Origin: Acidipropionibacterium acidipropionici
Lineage (GTDB): Bacteria; Actinomycetota; Actinomycetes; Propionibacteriales; Propionibacteriaceae
Length of the DNA stretch: 64,000 nt
Assembly: GCF_001441165.1 (NCBI RefSeq)
Contig: NZ_CP013126.1
Coordinates: 2,323,551 to 2,387,550, forward strand
Direction: 5' to 3'
The notes below the pieces were generated by a model, which was given only the letters and a program-made list of their open reading frames with translations, was not told the origin of the DNA and made no database searches. Shown here in pieces: positions 21,813 through 33,000 of the stretch; position 1 is the first letter of the stretch, and each line of letters starts with the position of its first letter. The position numbers were made by a program, and so were the translations under genes.

Positions 21813-22412
21813 TCAGGGCAGGTGGCGGGCCACCCGGTCCCGGAGTCTCAGCCTGGCCGCCGGCCACTCGTGGGCCAGCAGGGAGTAGCACACGGCGTCG
21901 TCCAGCACCCCGTTGGCGTGCCGGGCGTAGGCCCTCAGCACCCCGTCGAGACGGAATCCGAGCCGCTCGATCGCGTCGCGGGACTGCTGATTGGTCCACT
22001 TGGTGCGAAGTCCCACCCGCTGGCACCCGAGCTGCTCCATCGCGTACTCGATGAGCAGCAGCTTCGAGTCGGCGTTGGTGCCCGAGCCCTGGGCCGAGGC
22101 CCGCGTCCACGTGTAGCCGATCTCCAGGCGCGGGACCCGCGGATCCAGGTCGTAGTAGGTGGTGACGCCGAGGATCTGCGAGTCGGCCAGACGTACGCAG
22201 GCGAAGGGGACCATCGTCCCGGCGTCGCGGGCCGCCAGTTTCGTGGCGATGTCGGCGGCCATGCTCTCAGGCGTCGGCGTCGACGTCCACCACAGCCGGT
22301 GGCCGAGGTCGCCGTCGCGCACCGCCTCCACCAGGCCGTCGAGATGGGCGGTCGACAGGGGCTCCAGGCGCACGAGTGTCCCGCTGAGCGTCAGCCCGGG
22401 GTCGATCCACAT
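21813..22412 (-). CDS. GNAT family N-acetyltransferase
   Basis: A 199-residue RimJ/RimL-like acetyltransferase. GTLVRLEPLSTAHLDGLVEA opens the fold; IGYTWTRASAQGSGTNADSKLLLIEYAME is the acetyl-CoA-binding region, although the usual QxxGxG/A loop is degraded to AQGSGTNA; LRTKWTNQQSRDAIERLGF is the last conserved segment. The start codon shares its A with the TGA of the upstream Eis-like gene, so the two form a translationally coupled pair. Substrate not predictable. Confidence 0.82.
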   Translation of the reverse strand: MWIDPGLTLSGTLVRLEPLSTAHLDGLVEAVRDGDLGHRLWWTSTPTPESMAADIATKLAARDAGTMVPFACVRLADSQILGVTTYYDLDPRVPRLEIGYTWTRASAQGSGTNADSKLLLIEYAMEQLGCQRVGLRTKWTNQQSRDAIERLGFRLDGVLRAYARHANGVLDDAVCYSLLAHEWPAARLRLRDRVARHLP

Positions 22413-23698
22413 CAGAACTCCGTGAGGTTGTGGGGGGTGTCGTCGGTGGCGAAGAGACGGGCCACGTCGCGGACCTGATCGGGGGTGCCGCGCAGCCGAC
22501 GGGCCCCGGCCAGCGCCTCGGCGCGGACGGTTCCGAAGTACAGCGACCCCAGGGAGGAGATGTCCAGGGTGGCCACGTCTTGGTCGCCGACCCTCGTCAC
22601 CTCGGCGGGGGCCCCGGGCTCGGAGACGTCGATGCGGTAGCTGCCGGAACACCAGCCCAGTGGATCGATGACGCGCAGGGTCACCGAGCCGGCACTGTCC
22701 CAGCCGCGCACCGACAGGGCCTTGGGGACGTCGAGGATCCGCAGCCAGGTGAGATCGGCATTGCCGGTGAACTTCACCAGCCGGGGGTCGCGGACCGCCC
22801 AGGGAAGCGGCGTCGACGGATTGATCTTCGAGCCCTTGATCCTGGTGACCAGATCGATCGAGGCGAGGAACTCCCACAGCGCCAGCTCGGCCTCGGTGGT
22901 GACCGCTTCCATGTCGCGGACCGTCAGCGTCGACCCGAAGCTCTCGGCCACCTCGTAGGAGACCACCCCGTCGGGCCGGCCGGCGGCGTCTCGATGGATC
23001 GCGGAGCGGAGCCGGCGGTTCGGCTTCTGGGACTCGTAGTTCCAGCGGCCCGCGGCAAACTCCACCCACCAGTCGAGCCGGCCGTGGGAGCCGCGGTGCG
23101 AGCGGTGGAAGGCATCGAAGACCTCGCGCCGCACCTCGTCGATGGCGCCGGAACCGACCATCTCCACCGACCCCTCCGGCTCGTGGGCCAGGGTGAATCG
23201 TCCGTCGCTGACCACCTCGATCCGCTGGTCCTGGCTGGAGACCCCGAATCCGAAGCGCCCGTAGATGGCCCCCTCGGTGGCGGTGAGGGCGGCCATCGAG
23301 TGCCCGGACTCCCGGGCCACCGCCAGATCATGGGTGATGAGCCCGCGCAGAAGCCCGCGGCGGCGGTGGGTCGGGCGGACCGTGACGTCGGTGATGAAGT
23401 CGGCCGGCTCCAGATGGCCGTGACCGGTGTTGACCGTGGAGTCGTAGCTGGCCAGGGTGGCCACCGGCAGACCCGGCAACTCATGTTCGGGTTCGGGCGA
23501 GTGCACCGCCCACAGCCGTTCCCCGGCCACATGAACGGCGTAGTGGGCGAGGAAGTCGGCATCGGGTTCGGCCATGTGGAATCCGAGATTCACCGCACGC
23601 GACACGTTCGCCAGCTCGTCGGTGAGCCGGCCGTCGGCGACGACACGGGCCAGCCGGTAGGGCTCGGGCAGTTCAGGGCTCTGCTGGATCTGCGACAT
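22412..23698 (-). CDS. Eis-like GNAT acetyltransferase with C-terminal sterol-carrier-like domain
   Basis: 428 residues with the three-part layout of Eis: an N-terminal GNAT domain (ITDVTVRPTHRRRGLLRGLITHDL holds the V-x-x-x-x-R-R-R-G loop), a second degenerate GNAT-like middle domain, and a C-terminal SCP2-like domain. The C-terminal residue is Phe, as in Eis proteins, where the terminal carboxylate takes part in catalysis. Eis of mycobacteria acetylates aminoglycosides and other amines; this role is possible here but unproven. TACCGT lies 6 bases before the ATG and no Shine-Dalgarno is visible. It is divergent from rpiB with 88 bases between. Confidence 0.8.
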   Translation of the reverse strand: MSQIQQSPELPEPYRLARVVADGRLTDELANVSRAVNLGFHMAEPDADFLAHYAVHVAGERLWAVHSPEPEHELPGLPVATLASYDSTVNTGHGHLEPADFITDVTVRPTHRRRGLLRGLITHDLAVARESGHSMAALTATEGAIYGRFGFGVSSQDQRIEVVSDGRFTLAHEPEGSVEMVGSGAIDEVRREVFDAFHRSHRGSHGRLDWWVEFAAGRWNYESQKPNRRLRSAIHRDAAGRPDGVVSYEVAESFGSTLTVRDMEAVTTEAELALWEFLASIDLVTRIKGSKINPSTPLPWAVRDPRLVKFTGNADLTWLRILDVPKALSVRGWDSAGSVTLRVIDPLGWCSGSYRIDVSEPGAPAEVTRVGDQDVATLDISSLGSLYFGTVRAEALAGARRLRGTPDQVRDVARLFATDDTPHNLTEF

Positions 23699-23710
23699 GG
23701 CACCACGGTA
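23699..23710 (-). promoter_or_regulatory. Candidate leaderless -10 of the Eis-like gene
   Basis: Minus-strand TACCGT (23710-23705), 6 bases before ATG 23698. Confidence 0.4.
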
Positions 23711-23786
23711 TCCACCCGGTGCGACGGGACGCCTCGGATCGCGGCCCCGGGGCATCCGCGGGGGGCGTTGATGGAAGGATGTCCAC

Positions 23787-24257
23787 ATGAGTTTCTCACC
23801 GACACATGTTCATATCGCCACCGATCACGCCGCCTTCGAACTGAAGGAGTACCTCAAGGAGCAGCTCCTGGCGGCCGGCTACGACGTCGTGGACCACGGG
23901 GCGACCGAATACGACCCCGAGGACGACTACCCGAAGCCCTGCATCACCTGCGCCCGCGCGGTCGTCGATGAGCCCGGCTCCCTGGGAATCGTCTGCGGGG
24001 GTTCCGGCAACGGCGAGCAGATCGCGGCGAACAAGGTGGCCGGGATCCGCGCCGCCCTGGTCTACAGCGACGAGATCGCCAAGCTCGCCCGCGAGCACAA
24101 CAACGCCAACATCATCTCCCTGGGCGGGCGCATGCAGCCCGTCGAGGAGGCCTGGAAGTGGGTACAGACGTTCCTGTCCACCCCCTTTTCCGAGGCCGAG
24201 CGTCACCAGCGCCGCATCGACCAGCTCGCCACCTGGGAGAAGAATGGGGAGATCTGA
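23787..24257 (+). CDS. rpiB: Ribose-5-phosphate isomerase B (RpiB/LacAB family)
   Basis: A 156-residue Rossmann-like isomerase that interconverts ribulose-5-phosphate and ribose-5-phosphate. IATDHAAFELKEYL is the N-terminal phosphate-binding segment, VCGGSGNGEQIAANK forms the anion hole, and REHNNANIISLGGRM is the conserved helix end. Residue 69 region has ITCARAV; the catalytic base in RpiB is usually this Cys. GGAAGGA upstream can act as ribosome site (spacing about 9), while AAGGAT 6 bases before ATG would also fit a leaderless start. Position next to nei2 matches mycobacteria (Rv2465c, Rv2464c). Confidence 0.93.
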   Translation: MSFSPTHVHIATDHAAFELKEYLKEQLLAAGYDVVDHGATEYDPEDDYPKPCITCARAVVDEPGSLGIVCGGSGNGEQIAANKVAGIRAALVYSDEIAKLAREHNNANIISLGGRMQPVEEAWKWVQTFLSTPFSEAERHQRRIDQLATWEKNGEI

Positions 24258-24431
24258 TCAGTCTGTCGACGTCGAGTCCCCCTCGGCGCGACGTCGCAGG
24301 TCGGCCAGGATGACCTCCCACTCCTGGCCCGGGGCCGGCATCTGCGCGGGCGCCTCCGGGGACCCGGATTCGGCCTGATCGCTACTGTGGTGGAGTTCCC
24401 GGGCGCGCAGCGCACGCACGCGGTCGATCAC
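24258..24431 (-). CDS. Possible small hypothetical protein
   Basis: A 57-codon frame on the minus strand that fills most of the gap between rpiB and nei2. It starts at GTG 24431 and stops immediately after the rpiB stop. Codons have strong G/C third positions, and the C-terminal half (PGQEWEVILADLRRRAEG) looks helical and protein-like, which is why it is listed. No ribosome site or -10 is convincing and I recognise no family. It may equally be chance open frame in GC-rich DNA. Confidence 0.3.
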   Translation of the reverse strand: MIDRVRALRARELHHSSDQAESGSPEAPAQMPAPGQEWEVILADLRRRAEGDSTSTD

Positions 24432-24506
24432 CGGCCCGGTGTGACGCTGCGTGCCCGAACTCTTGCCCGATCTGTTCACGCAGCCATTCCACCACAGGAG
24501 GTCCAC

Positions 24507-25322
24507 TTGCCCGAGGGGCACGTCATCCATCGGCTCGCCGACGAGCTCACCGGCGTCTTCGCGCCGGGCCCGGTCGCCGTCAGCTCCCCCCAGGGACGGT
24601 TCTCGGTGGAGGCGGCCCACCTCGACGGCACCGTCCTGGCAGGGGCCGAGGCCTGGGGCAAGCACCTCTTCGTCGACTTCCGCGCCCCCGGCGCCCACTG
24701 GGTGCACATCCACCTGGGGCTCATCGGAAGGCTCACCGTCGGGCCGGTCAGCCCGGTGCAGGGGCAGGTGAGGCTGCGGATCGAGAACGCCGGATCGGTG
24801 GCGGACCTGCGCGGGCCGCAGTGGTGCCGGCTGCTCACCGACGAGGAGCGGCAGGCCGTGCTGGCCACCGTCGGCGCCGACCCGATCCGCGAAGACGCCG
24901 ATCCCGACCGGGCGTGGCGGGCCGTCCACCGCAGTACTCGCGCCATCGCGGTGCTCCTGATGGACCAGGGGATCACCGCAGGGGTCGGCAACATCTACCG
25001 CGCCGAGGTGCTGTTCCGGGCCCGGCTCGATCCGCTGACCCCGGGCAATCGGCTCACCCGCGCCACCTGGAACGGGATCTGGGAAGACCTCGTCACGCTG
25101 ATGCGCCGGGGGGTCGCCGACGGCCGCATCGACACCGTCGCCCCCGAGCACACCCCCGAGGCGATGGGACGGGCCCCGAGGGTCGACCGGCACGGCGGAG
25201 AGGTGTACGTCTACCGGCGCCGGGGCCAGCCGTGCCTGGTGTGCGGCACCGCGGTCCGCGAGACCGACCTGGGAGGACGCCACCTGTTCTGGTGCCCCCG
25301 TTGCCAGCGGAGGCACCGATGA
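24507..25322 (+). CDS. nei2: Formamidopyrimidine-DNA glycosylase / endonuclease VIII family (Nei2)
   Basis: A 271-residue base-excision repair glycosylase/AP lyase. The start is TTG at 24507, with AGGAGG (24496-24501) five bases upstream; removal of the initiator Met exposes the catalytic proline of PEGH, with Glu next to it, exactly as the family requires. AVLLMDQGITAGVGNIYRAEVLF is the H2TH region, and the C-terminal zinc finger CLVC-X16-CPRC is complete. The longer in-frame ATG readings would bury the catalytic proline and are rejected. The stop codon overlaps the start of the following unknown gene by ATGA, so the two are coupled. Confidence 0.93.
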   Translation: MPEGHVIHRLADELTGVFAPGPVAVSSPQGRFSVEAAHLDGTVLAGAEAWGKHLFVDFRAPGAHWVHIHLGLIGRLTVGPVSPVQGQVRLRIENAGSVADLRGPQWCRLLTDEERQAVLATVGADPIREDADPDRAWRAVHRSTRAIAVLLMDQGITAGVGNIYRAEVLFRARLDPLTPGNRLTRATWNGIWEDLVTLMRRGVADGRIDTVAPEHTPEAMGRAPRVDRHGGEVYVYRRRGQPCLVCGTAVRETDLGGRHLFWCPRCQRRHR

Positions 25323-26725
25323 CCGAGGATCTCTGGGATCGCACCATCCTCAGCCTCACCACAGACGGCGACGGCTGGCCGGTGGCCGCCACCAGCACCG
25401 CCGCAGGACGCGTGGTGGTCGACGCCCCTCGGCCGTGGCGCCCCGTCGACCTCGACTGCAGTGTGCGCGAGCTGGAGGTGACCGCCGAGCATCCCGACGG
25501 GGCGCGGATGCGCATCCGATACACCGTCGAGGAGACCTGGGACATCCACATCACCGTCCGCGCCACCGGCGACCGGGCGATCAGCGTCCCGGGGCCGCGG
25601 TGGAGGTTCCTCACCGACATCCCCGTCCACGCCTGGCCGGCCGGGGCCGACGGCGTCGTCGCGACCGCCCCCCGCCAGGGAGGCCAGATGGAGTGGAAGC
25701 AGCTCGTAGGGGACTCGCGGATGGGCGACGACGGCGTCCTCCCCCTGGGCCGGATGCTCGCGCTGGGGCCCGGCGAGTCTCTCGCCAGCTCCTGGCGGGG
25801 GCACGAGGCCGCCTGCCCCGTCCAGCTCCTCCACGACCTTCCCGACTGGCTGCCGGGCGAGCTCATCGTCGACGAGGGGGACGAGATCTGGTGCGACACG
25901 CCCGATGCCGGGCTGATGCTCGACGAGGCCGAGACCGACGGTCAGGTGCTCACCGGCCGGGCCGGGCTGCACGAGCTGGAGGTCCGCCAGGCCCGCGGCA
26001 CCACCCGCCCCGCAGTGGGATGGGCTCCGTCCCTCGCCTCCGTGCGACGGATCCGCGGCGAGGAGATCATGGGCAGCCTCGATGTGCGGCGCGCCGACGG
26101 CGCCCGGCTGTGGATCCTGGCCAGGGCCGCCGAGGCCGCCGACGTCGACAGGGTGGCCCTCGAGATGGTGGACGAGGCCCTGGAGAACCTGCTCTCGCGG
26201 CCGGGGGCCGGGCTGTTCACCGTGCTGACCGCCCTCACCAGATCCTCGACCACCGCCGACATGGACATCTGGAACCTGGCTCTGGAGGCCCTGGCCGTGC
26301 TGGACGACGCGCGGCCCGGAACCCTCATGGCCCACGCCCTGGCGGCCTCCCTGGCGCGGATCAGCGGCGGCCCGGAACCCGCACCGGTGGATCTGACCGC
26401 AGACGCCGAGGACCCGCTTGTCCGGGCCGAGCGAGCCATGCTGGTCGACCCCGGCCCGCGCCCCGATCCCGACTCCCTGTCTGCGCTGTGGCTGCTCGGC
26501 GGTGTCCTGCCCTCCCCGGCTCCCGGACCTCTGCTGGACGGTCACGGGCGCCACCCCGCCCTGCGCACCGCCCAGGCCGTGGCCCTCACCTCGATGTGGC
26601 CGGAATGGTGGGACGTCTCCGCGGACTGGGGGGTCGACGCCGCCATCCTCAGGCAGCGGGCAGTCAGACGGCTGCTGGCCCAGGACCACCTCGACGACGA
26701 GGCCCTCGCCCTGCTCATGTGGTGA
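25319..26725 (+). CDS. Hypothetical protein, translationally coupled to nei2
   Basis: 468 residues; I do not recognise a family. The first ~250 residues are beta-rich with many Trp and acidic residues (e.g. VEETWDIHITVRATG, GGQMEWKQLVG, LGPGESLASSWRGHEA), suggesting a beta-sandwich, possibly carbohydrate-related. The rest is helical and Ala/Leu-rich (LSRPGAGLFTVLTALTRSS, LMAHALAASLARISGG), resembling helical repeats. No signal peptide, membrane segment or obvious catalytic motif is seen. Start ATG 25319 overlaps the nei2 stop by 4 bases. lysX follows 50 bases later with its own promoter. The general arrangement (an N-terminal beta-sandwich plus helical domain) resembles some glycoside-processing enzymes, but this is only a hint. 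Confidence 0.75.
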   Translation: MTEDLWDRTILSLTTDGDGWPVAATSTAAGRVVVDAPRPWRPVDLDCSVRELEVTAEHPDGARMRIRYTVEETWDIHITVRATGDRAISVPGPRWRFLTDIPVHAWPAGADGVVATAPRQGGQMEWKQLVGDSRMGDDGVLPLGRMLALGPGESLASSWRGHEAACPVQLLHDLPDWLPGELIVDEGDEIWCDTPDAGLMLDEAETDGQVLTGRAGLHELEVRQARGTTRPAVGWAPSLASVRRIRGEEIMGSLDVRRADGARLWILARAAEAADVDRVALEMVDEALENLLSRPGAGLFTVLTALTRSSTTADMDIWNLALEALAVLDDARPGTLMAHALAASLARISGGPEPAPVDLTADAEDPLVRAERAMLVDPGPRPDPDSLSALWLLGGVLPSPAPGPLLDGHGRHPALRTAQAVALTSMWPEWWDVSADWGVDAAILRQRAVRRLLAQDHLDDEALALLMW

Positions 26726-26763
26726 GCGTCCGCGTCGCGGACCGGTGACCGCGCCGACGGTGG

Positions 26764-26775
26764 CAGTCTTGGGGC
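26764..26775 (+). promoter_or_regulatory. Candidate leaderless -10 of lysX
   Basis: CAGTCT (26764-26769), 6 bases before GTG 26776. Confidence 0.4.
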
Positions 26776-30074
<3,299 letters not shown>

Positions 30075-30078
<4 letters not shown>

Positions 30079-30899
30079 GCGGATGGGTGACGCGCCGGTT
30101 CGGCGGCCGGGACGTCGAGGTGAGGGTGCACCACGGCGCAGGACCGGCCGTGCTCCTGATGTCGGGTGCCGGCCAGCCGGGCGAGTACTGGCGCCCGGTG
30201 GTCGAGCAGCTGGGGGACCGGCTGGTGATCAGTTACGACCGGCCGGGCATGGGCGCGACGCCGTGGCCCGGGCAGCTGCCGAGTCTGGCCGAGGAAGTGG
30301 CCACCGGCACCGGCCTGGCCGAGGAGTTCGGGCCGGTGATCCTGGTGGGTCATTCGATGGCCGCATTCCACGCCGAGGCCCTGGTGCGCGAGCGTCCCGG
30401 TGCGGTCCTGGGCCTGGTGCTCGTCGACCCCTCGGTGGAGTGGCTCACCGCACCGCCGGCCCGCCCGGGGACCGGTGCGGCCCGCACCGTGAGCAGGATC
30501 GCCGGATTCGGGCTGGCCGGGCTGGGCCGGATCGGCGCCGGCCTGGCGACACTGACCCAGAGCAGCTGGACGCTGCCGCGGATCCGTCGGTACCTCAGCA
30601 TCGAGAGGCTCCGCCAGATCTACGGGCAGCCCGACTCCCTGGCGATGGTGACCGCCGAGCTGATGGCCTACCGGAGCCAGGCCTGGGACCTCATGGCGGT
30701 GCGCGATCACCATCGGTGGCCGGGCACCCCCACCATCGTGCTGTCGGCCGAGAGGTCGGGGGCCGAGCAGGAGAACGGCCGCCAGGAGCGCCTGGCCCGG
30801 ATGCTGGGCGCCCGGCTGTGGATGGTCGAGCGGTCGCACCACCTCATGATGCTCGACGATCCGGCGACGATCGCCCGGGCGGTCCGGCGGCTCGGTTGA
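30075..30899 (+). CDS. Alpha/beta hydrolase
   Basis: A 274-residue hydrolase-fold protein. The oxyanion strand MSGAGQPGEYW is near residue 30, SYDRPGMGAT near 57, and the nucleophile elbow GHSMA places Ser at about residue 95. A late His (SHHLMMLDDP) and an acidic residue (SAERSGAEQE region) complete a plausible triad. GTG at 30075 overlaps the lysX stop (GTGA), so it is coupled to lysX. Such a hydrolase could act on lipid or aminoacyl-lipid products, and relatives of this kind (for example hydrolases that remove aminoacyl groups from phosphatidylglycerol) are known next to MprF genes; that role is inference. Cytosolic, with no signal peptide. Confidence 0.8.
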
Positions 30900-30984
30900 A
30901 CTCCGGTGACCCGACCGGTGAGGATGCCGCAGGTGCCCGACTCCACTACACTGGCCGAGGTTCGTCGCCCTCGGGCGGGGGATT

Positions 30985-31057
30985 CGGGGCGTAGCGTAGT
31001 GGCTAGCGCGCCTGCTTTGGGAGCAGGAGACCGCGGGTTCGAGTCCCGTCGCCCCGA
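30985..31057 (+). tRNA. tRNA-Pro (anticodon TGG)
   Basis: Seven-base acceptor stem CGGGGCG pairs with CGCCCCG (31050-31056), discriminator A. The anticodon arm CCTGC-TTTGGGA-GCAGG (31011-31027) carries TGG at 31018-31020, and the T arm contains GGTTCGAGTCCC. No CCA is encoded. TACACT at 30947-30952 is a plausible -10. Confidence 0.93.
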
Positions 31058-31207
31058 CGTCAGGCCGGGCGGCCGGTACCGCGGTGGACCTCGAGGCTGA
31101 GGCCCCGCGCAGCGGCGATGGTCCTCGAGCCGTTGCGGGGCCTGAGAGGGCCGATATGACGACGGGGGCACTTCCATGTACCATTCATCGGGTCCCCACC
31201 GGGACAC

Positions 31208-31281
31208 GCGGATGTAGCTCAATGGTAGAGCCCCAGTCTTCCAAACTGGCTACGCGGGTTCGATTCCCGTCATCCGCTCCA
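31208..31281 (+). tRNA. tRNA-Gly (anticodon TCC)
   Basis: Acceptor GCGGATG (31208-31214) pairs with CATCCGC (31271-31277). The anticodon arm CCAGT-CTTCCAA-ACTGG holds TCC at 31240-31242, and the T arm has GGTTCGATTCC. The sequence TCCA follows (discriminator T plus encoded CCA, 31279-31281). TACCAT at 31179-31184 may be its -10. Confidence 0.95.
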
Positions 31282-31315
31282 CGGCGGTTCCGCACCACCC
31301 TCACAGCATCCTGGG

Positions 31316-31345
31316 TTGGTGGCGCGACGGCCCGGTCGCTAAGAT
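31316..31345 (+). promoter_or_regulatory. Promoter of tig
   Basis: TTGGTG (31316-31321), 18-base spacer, TAAGAT (31340-31345). It gives a leader of about 55 bases that carries AGGAG just before the GTG start. Confidence 0.5.
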
Positions 31346-31407
31346 TGCACGGCGTGTGTCTCCGCCGGGATGGGCGGCGACTGTACCCGGATTATCAGGA
31401 GAACTTC

Positions 31408-32835
31408 GTGCCCAACACCCTGGAGCAGCTCAGCAGCAATCGTGTGAAGCTCACAGTCGAGATGCCGTTCGACGAGCTGAAGCCCAGCCTTGACAAGGCC
31501 TACAAGGACATCGCCGCGCAGGTCAATGTCCCCGGATTCCGCAAGGGCAAGGTGCCGGCACCCGTCATCGATCAGCGTGTCGGCCGCGGCGCCGTCCTCC
31601 AGGAGGCCATCAACGACGCCCTCCCGCAGGCCTACAGCAAGGCCGTCACCGAGAACAAGATCGTCCCGCTCGGCCAGCCCGACATCGAGGTGACCAAGCT
31701 CGAGGACAACAAGAACGACGTCACCGTCGAGTTCACCGCCGAGGTCGACATCCGCCCCGACTTCGACCTGCCCGAGATCTCCGAGATCTCCGTGGAGGTC
31801 CCCGACGTCGAGGTCCCCGACGAGGACGTCGACGAGCGCGTGGAGACCCTGCGTCAGCGCTTCGCCACGAACACCGACGTGGACCGCGCCGCCGCCGAGG
31901 GCGACGTTGTCACCCTGGACCTCAAGGGCACTCAGAACGGCGAGGAGCTCGAGGACGCCACCGCCGAGGGGATCACCTACAAGCTCGGCTCCGGCGGCAT
32001 GCTGGACGGCCTCGACGAGGCCGTCACCGGGCTGTCGGTCGGGGAGTCCAAGACCTTCGAGTCGACCCTGCTGGGCGGCGCCCACCGCGACGAGAAGGCC
32101 GACATCACCGTCACCGTCGCGAAGGTCTCCGAGCAGGAGCTGCCGGCCGTCGACGACGAGTTCGCGCAGCTGGTCAGCCAGTTCGACACCGTCGACGAGA
32201 TGCGTGCCGACCTGCGAGGCTCCATGGAGAACATGGCCCGCCTCGACCAGGCCGCCGATGCCCGCGACAAGGTGCTCGAGGCCGTCATCGGCAAGATCGA
32301 CATCGAGCTGCCGAGCAAGCTCGTCGATGCCGAGCTGGAGGCGCGCCGCGATCAGGTGAACCAGCAGCTCGCCCAGGCCGGCCTCACCGTCGAGCAGTAC
32401 CTCGAGGACTCCCAGGAGGAGGCGGAGGACGCCGACGAGTTCTGGACCGAGATCGAGAAGCGCTCCCTGGACGCCCTCAAGGCCCAGATCGTGCTCGACA
32501 AGATGGCTGACGACGACGAGATCGGCGTCGAGCAGAACGAGCTCACCGAGCTCATCGTGCGCAAGGCCCAGCAGAACGGCACCACGCCGGAGCAGGAGGC
32601 CCAGCACATGATGGAGCACAACCACCTGCCCGAGTGGATGGAGGAGATCCGCCGCGGCAAGGCGCTGGCCTCGCTGGTGGCGCAGGCCACCGTCAAGAAC
32701 GCCTCCGGTGAGGTGCTGGAGCTCGACCGCATCCAGGCCGACGGCTCGATCGCCGCCGAGGCCACCGAGGCTCCCGAGGCCGAGGCCGAGGCCGAGGACG
32801 CCGAGGAGGCCCCCGCCGAGGCCGAGAAGGCCTGA
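31408..32835 (+). CDS. tig: Trigger factor
   Basis: A 475-residue ribosome-associated chaperone with peptidyl-prolyl isomerase activity. The N-terminal ribosome-binding domain has the signature VPGFRKGKVP at about residue 45; the FKBP-type PPIase domain spans about 150-245 (AAEGDVVTLDLKGT, GSGGMLDGLDEAVTGL); the helical C-terminal chaperone domain follows and ends in an Ala/Glu-rich tail (about 30 residues, EAPEAEAEAEDAEEAP). GTG 31408 is chosen because AGGAG lies 6 bases upstream and the N-terminus then aligns with the family. As in other actinobacteria it is followed by clpP1, clpP2 and clpX, but here a permease gene lies in between. Confidence 0.96.
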   Translation: MPNTLEQLSSNRVKLTVEMPFDELKPSLDKAYKDIAAQVNVPGFRKGKVPAPVIDQRVGRGAVLQEAINDALPQAYSKAVTENKIVPLGQPDIEVTKLEDNKNDVTVEFTAEVDIRPDFDLPEISEISVEVPDVEVPDEDVDERVETLRQRFATNTDVDRAAAEGDVVTLDLKGTQNGEELEDATAEGITYKLGSGGMLDGLDEAVTGLSVGESKTFESTLLGGAHRDEKADITVTVAKVSEQELPAVDDEFAQLVSQFDTVDEMRADLRGSMENMARLDQAADARDKVLEAVIGKIDIELPSKLVDAELEARRDQVNQQLAQAGLTVEQYLEDSQEEAEDADEFWTEIEKRSLDALKAQIVLDKMADDDEIGVEQNELTELIVRKAQQNGTTPEQEAQHMMEHNHLPEWMEEIRRGKALASLVAQATVKNASGEVLELDRIQADGSIAAEATEAPEAEAEAEDAEEAPAEAEKA

Positions 32836-33000
32836 CCGCCTCGGGTCGTGCCGCGAATGGTCGGTCGCATCTGGCAGGATCGTTGACGGCACGCCCCACG
32901 ACGCCGACGAATCAGGACCGGCGCTCACAGGTGCGATGCTTGTGCAGCGCCGGTTCGTCATATCCGGCGCCTGATCAGGTCAGTGCTGGGGAGGTAGTTC

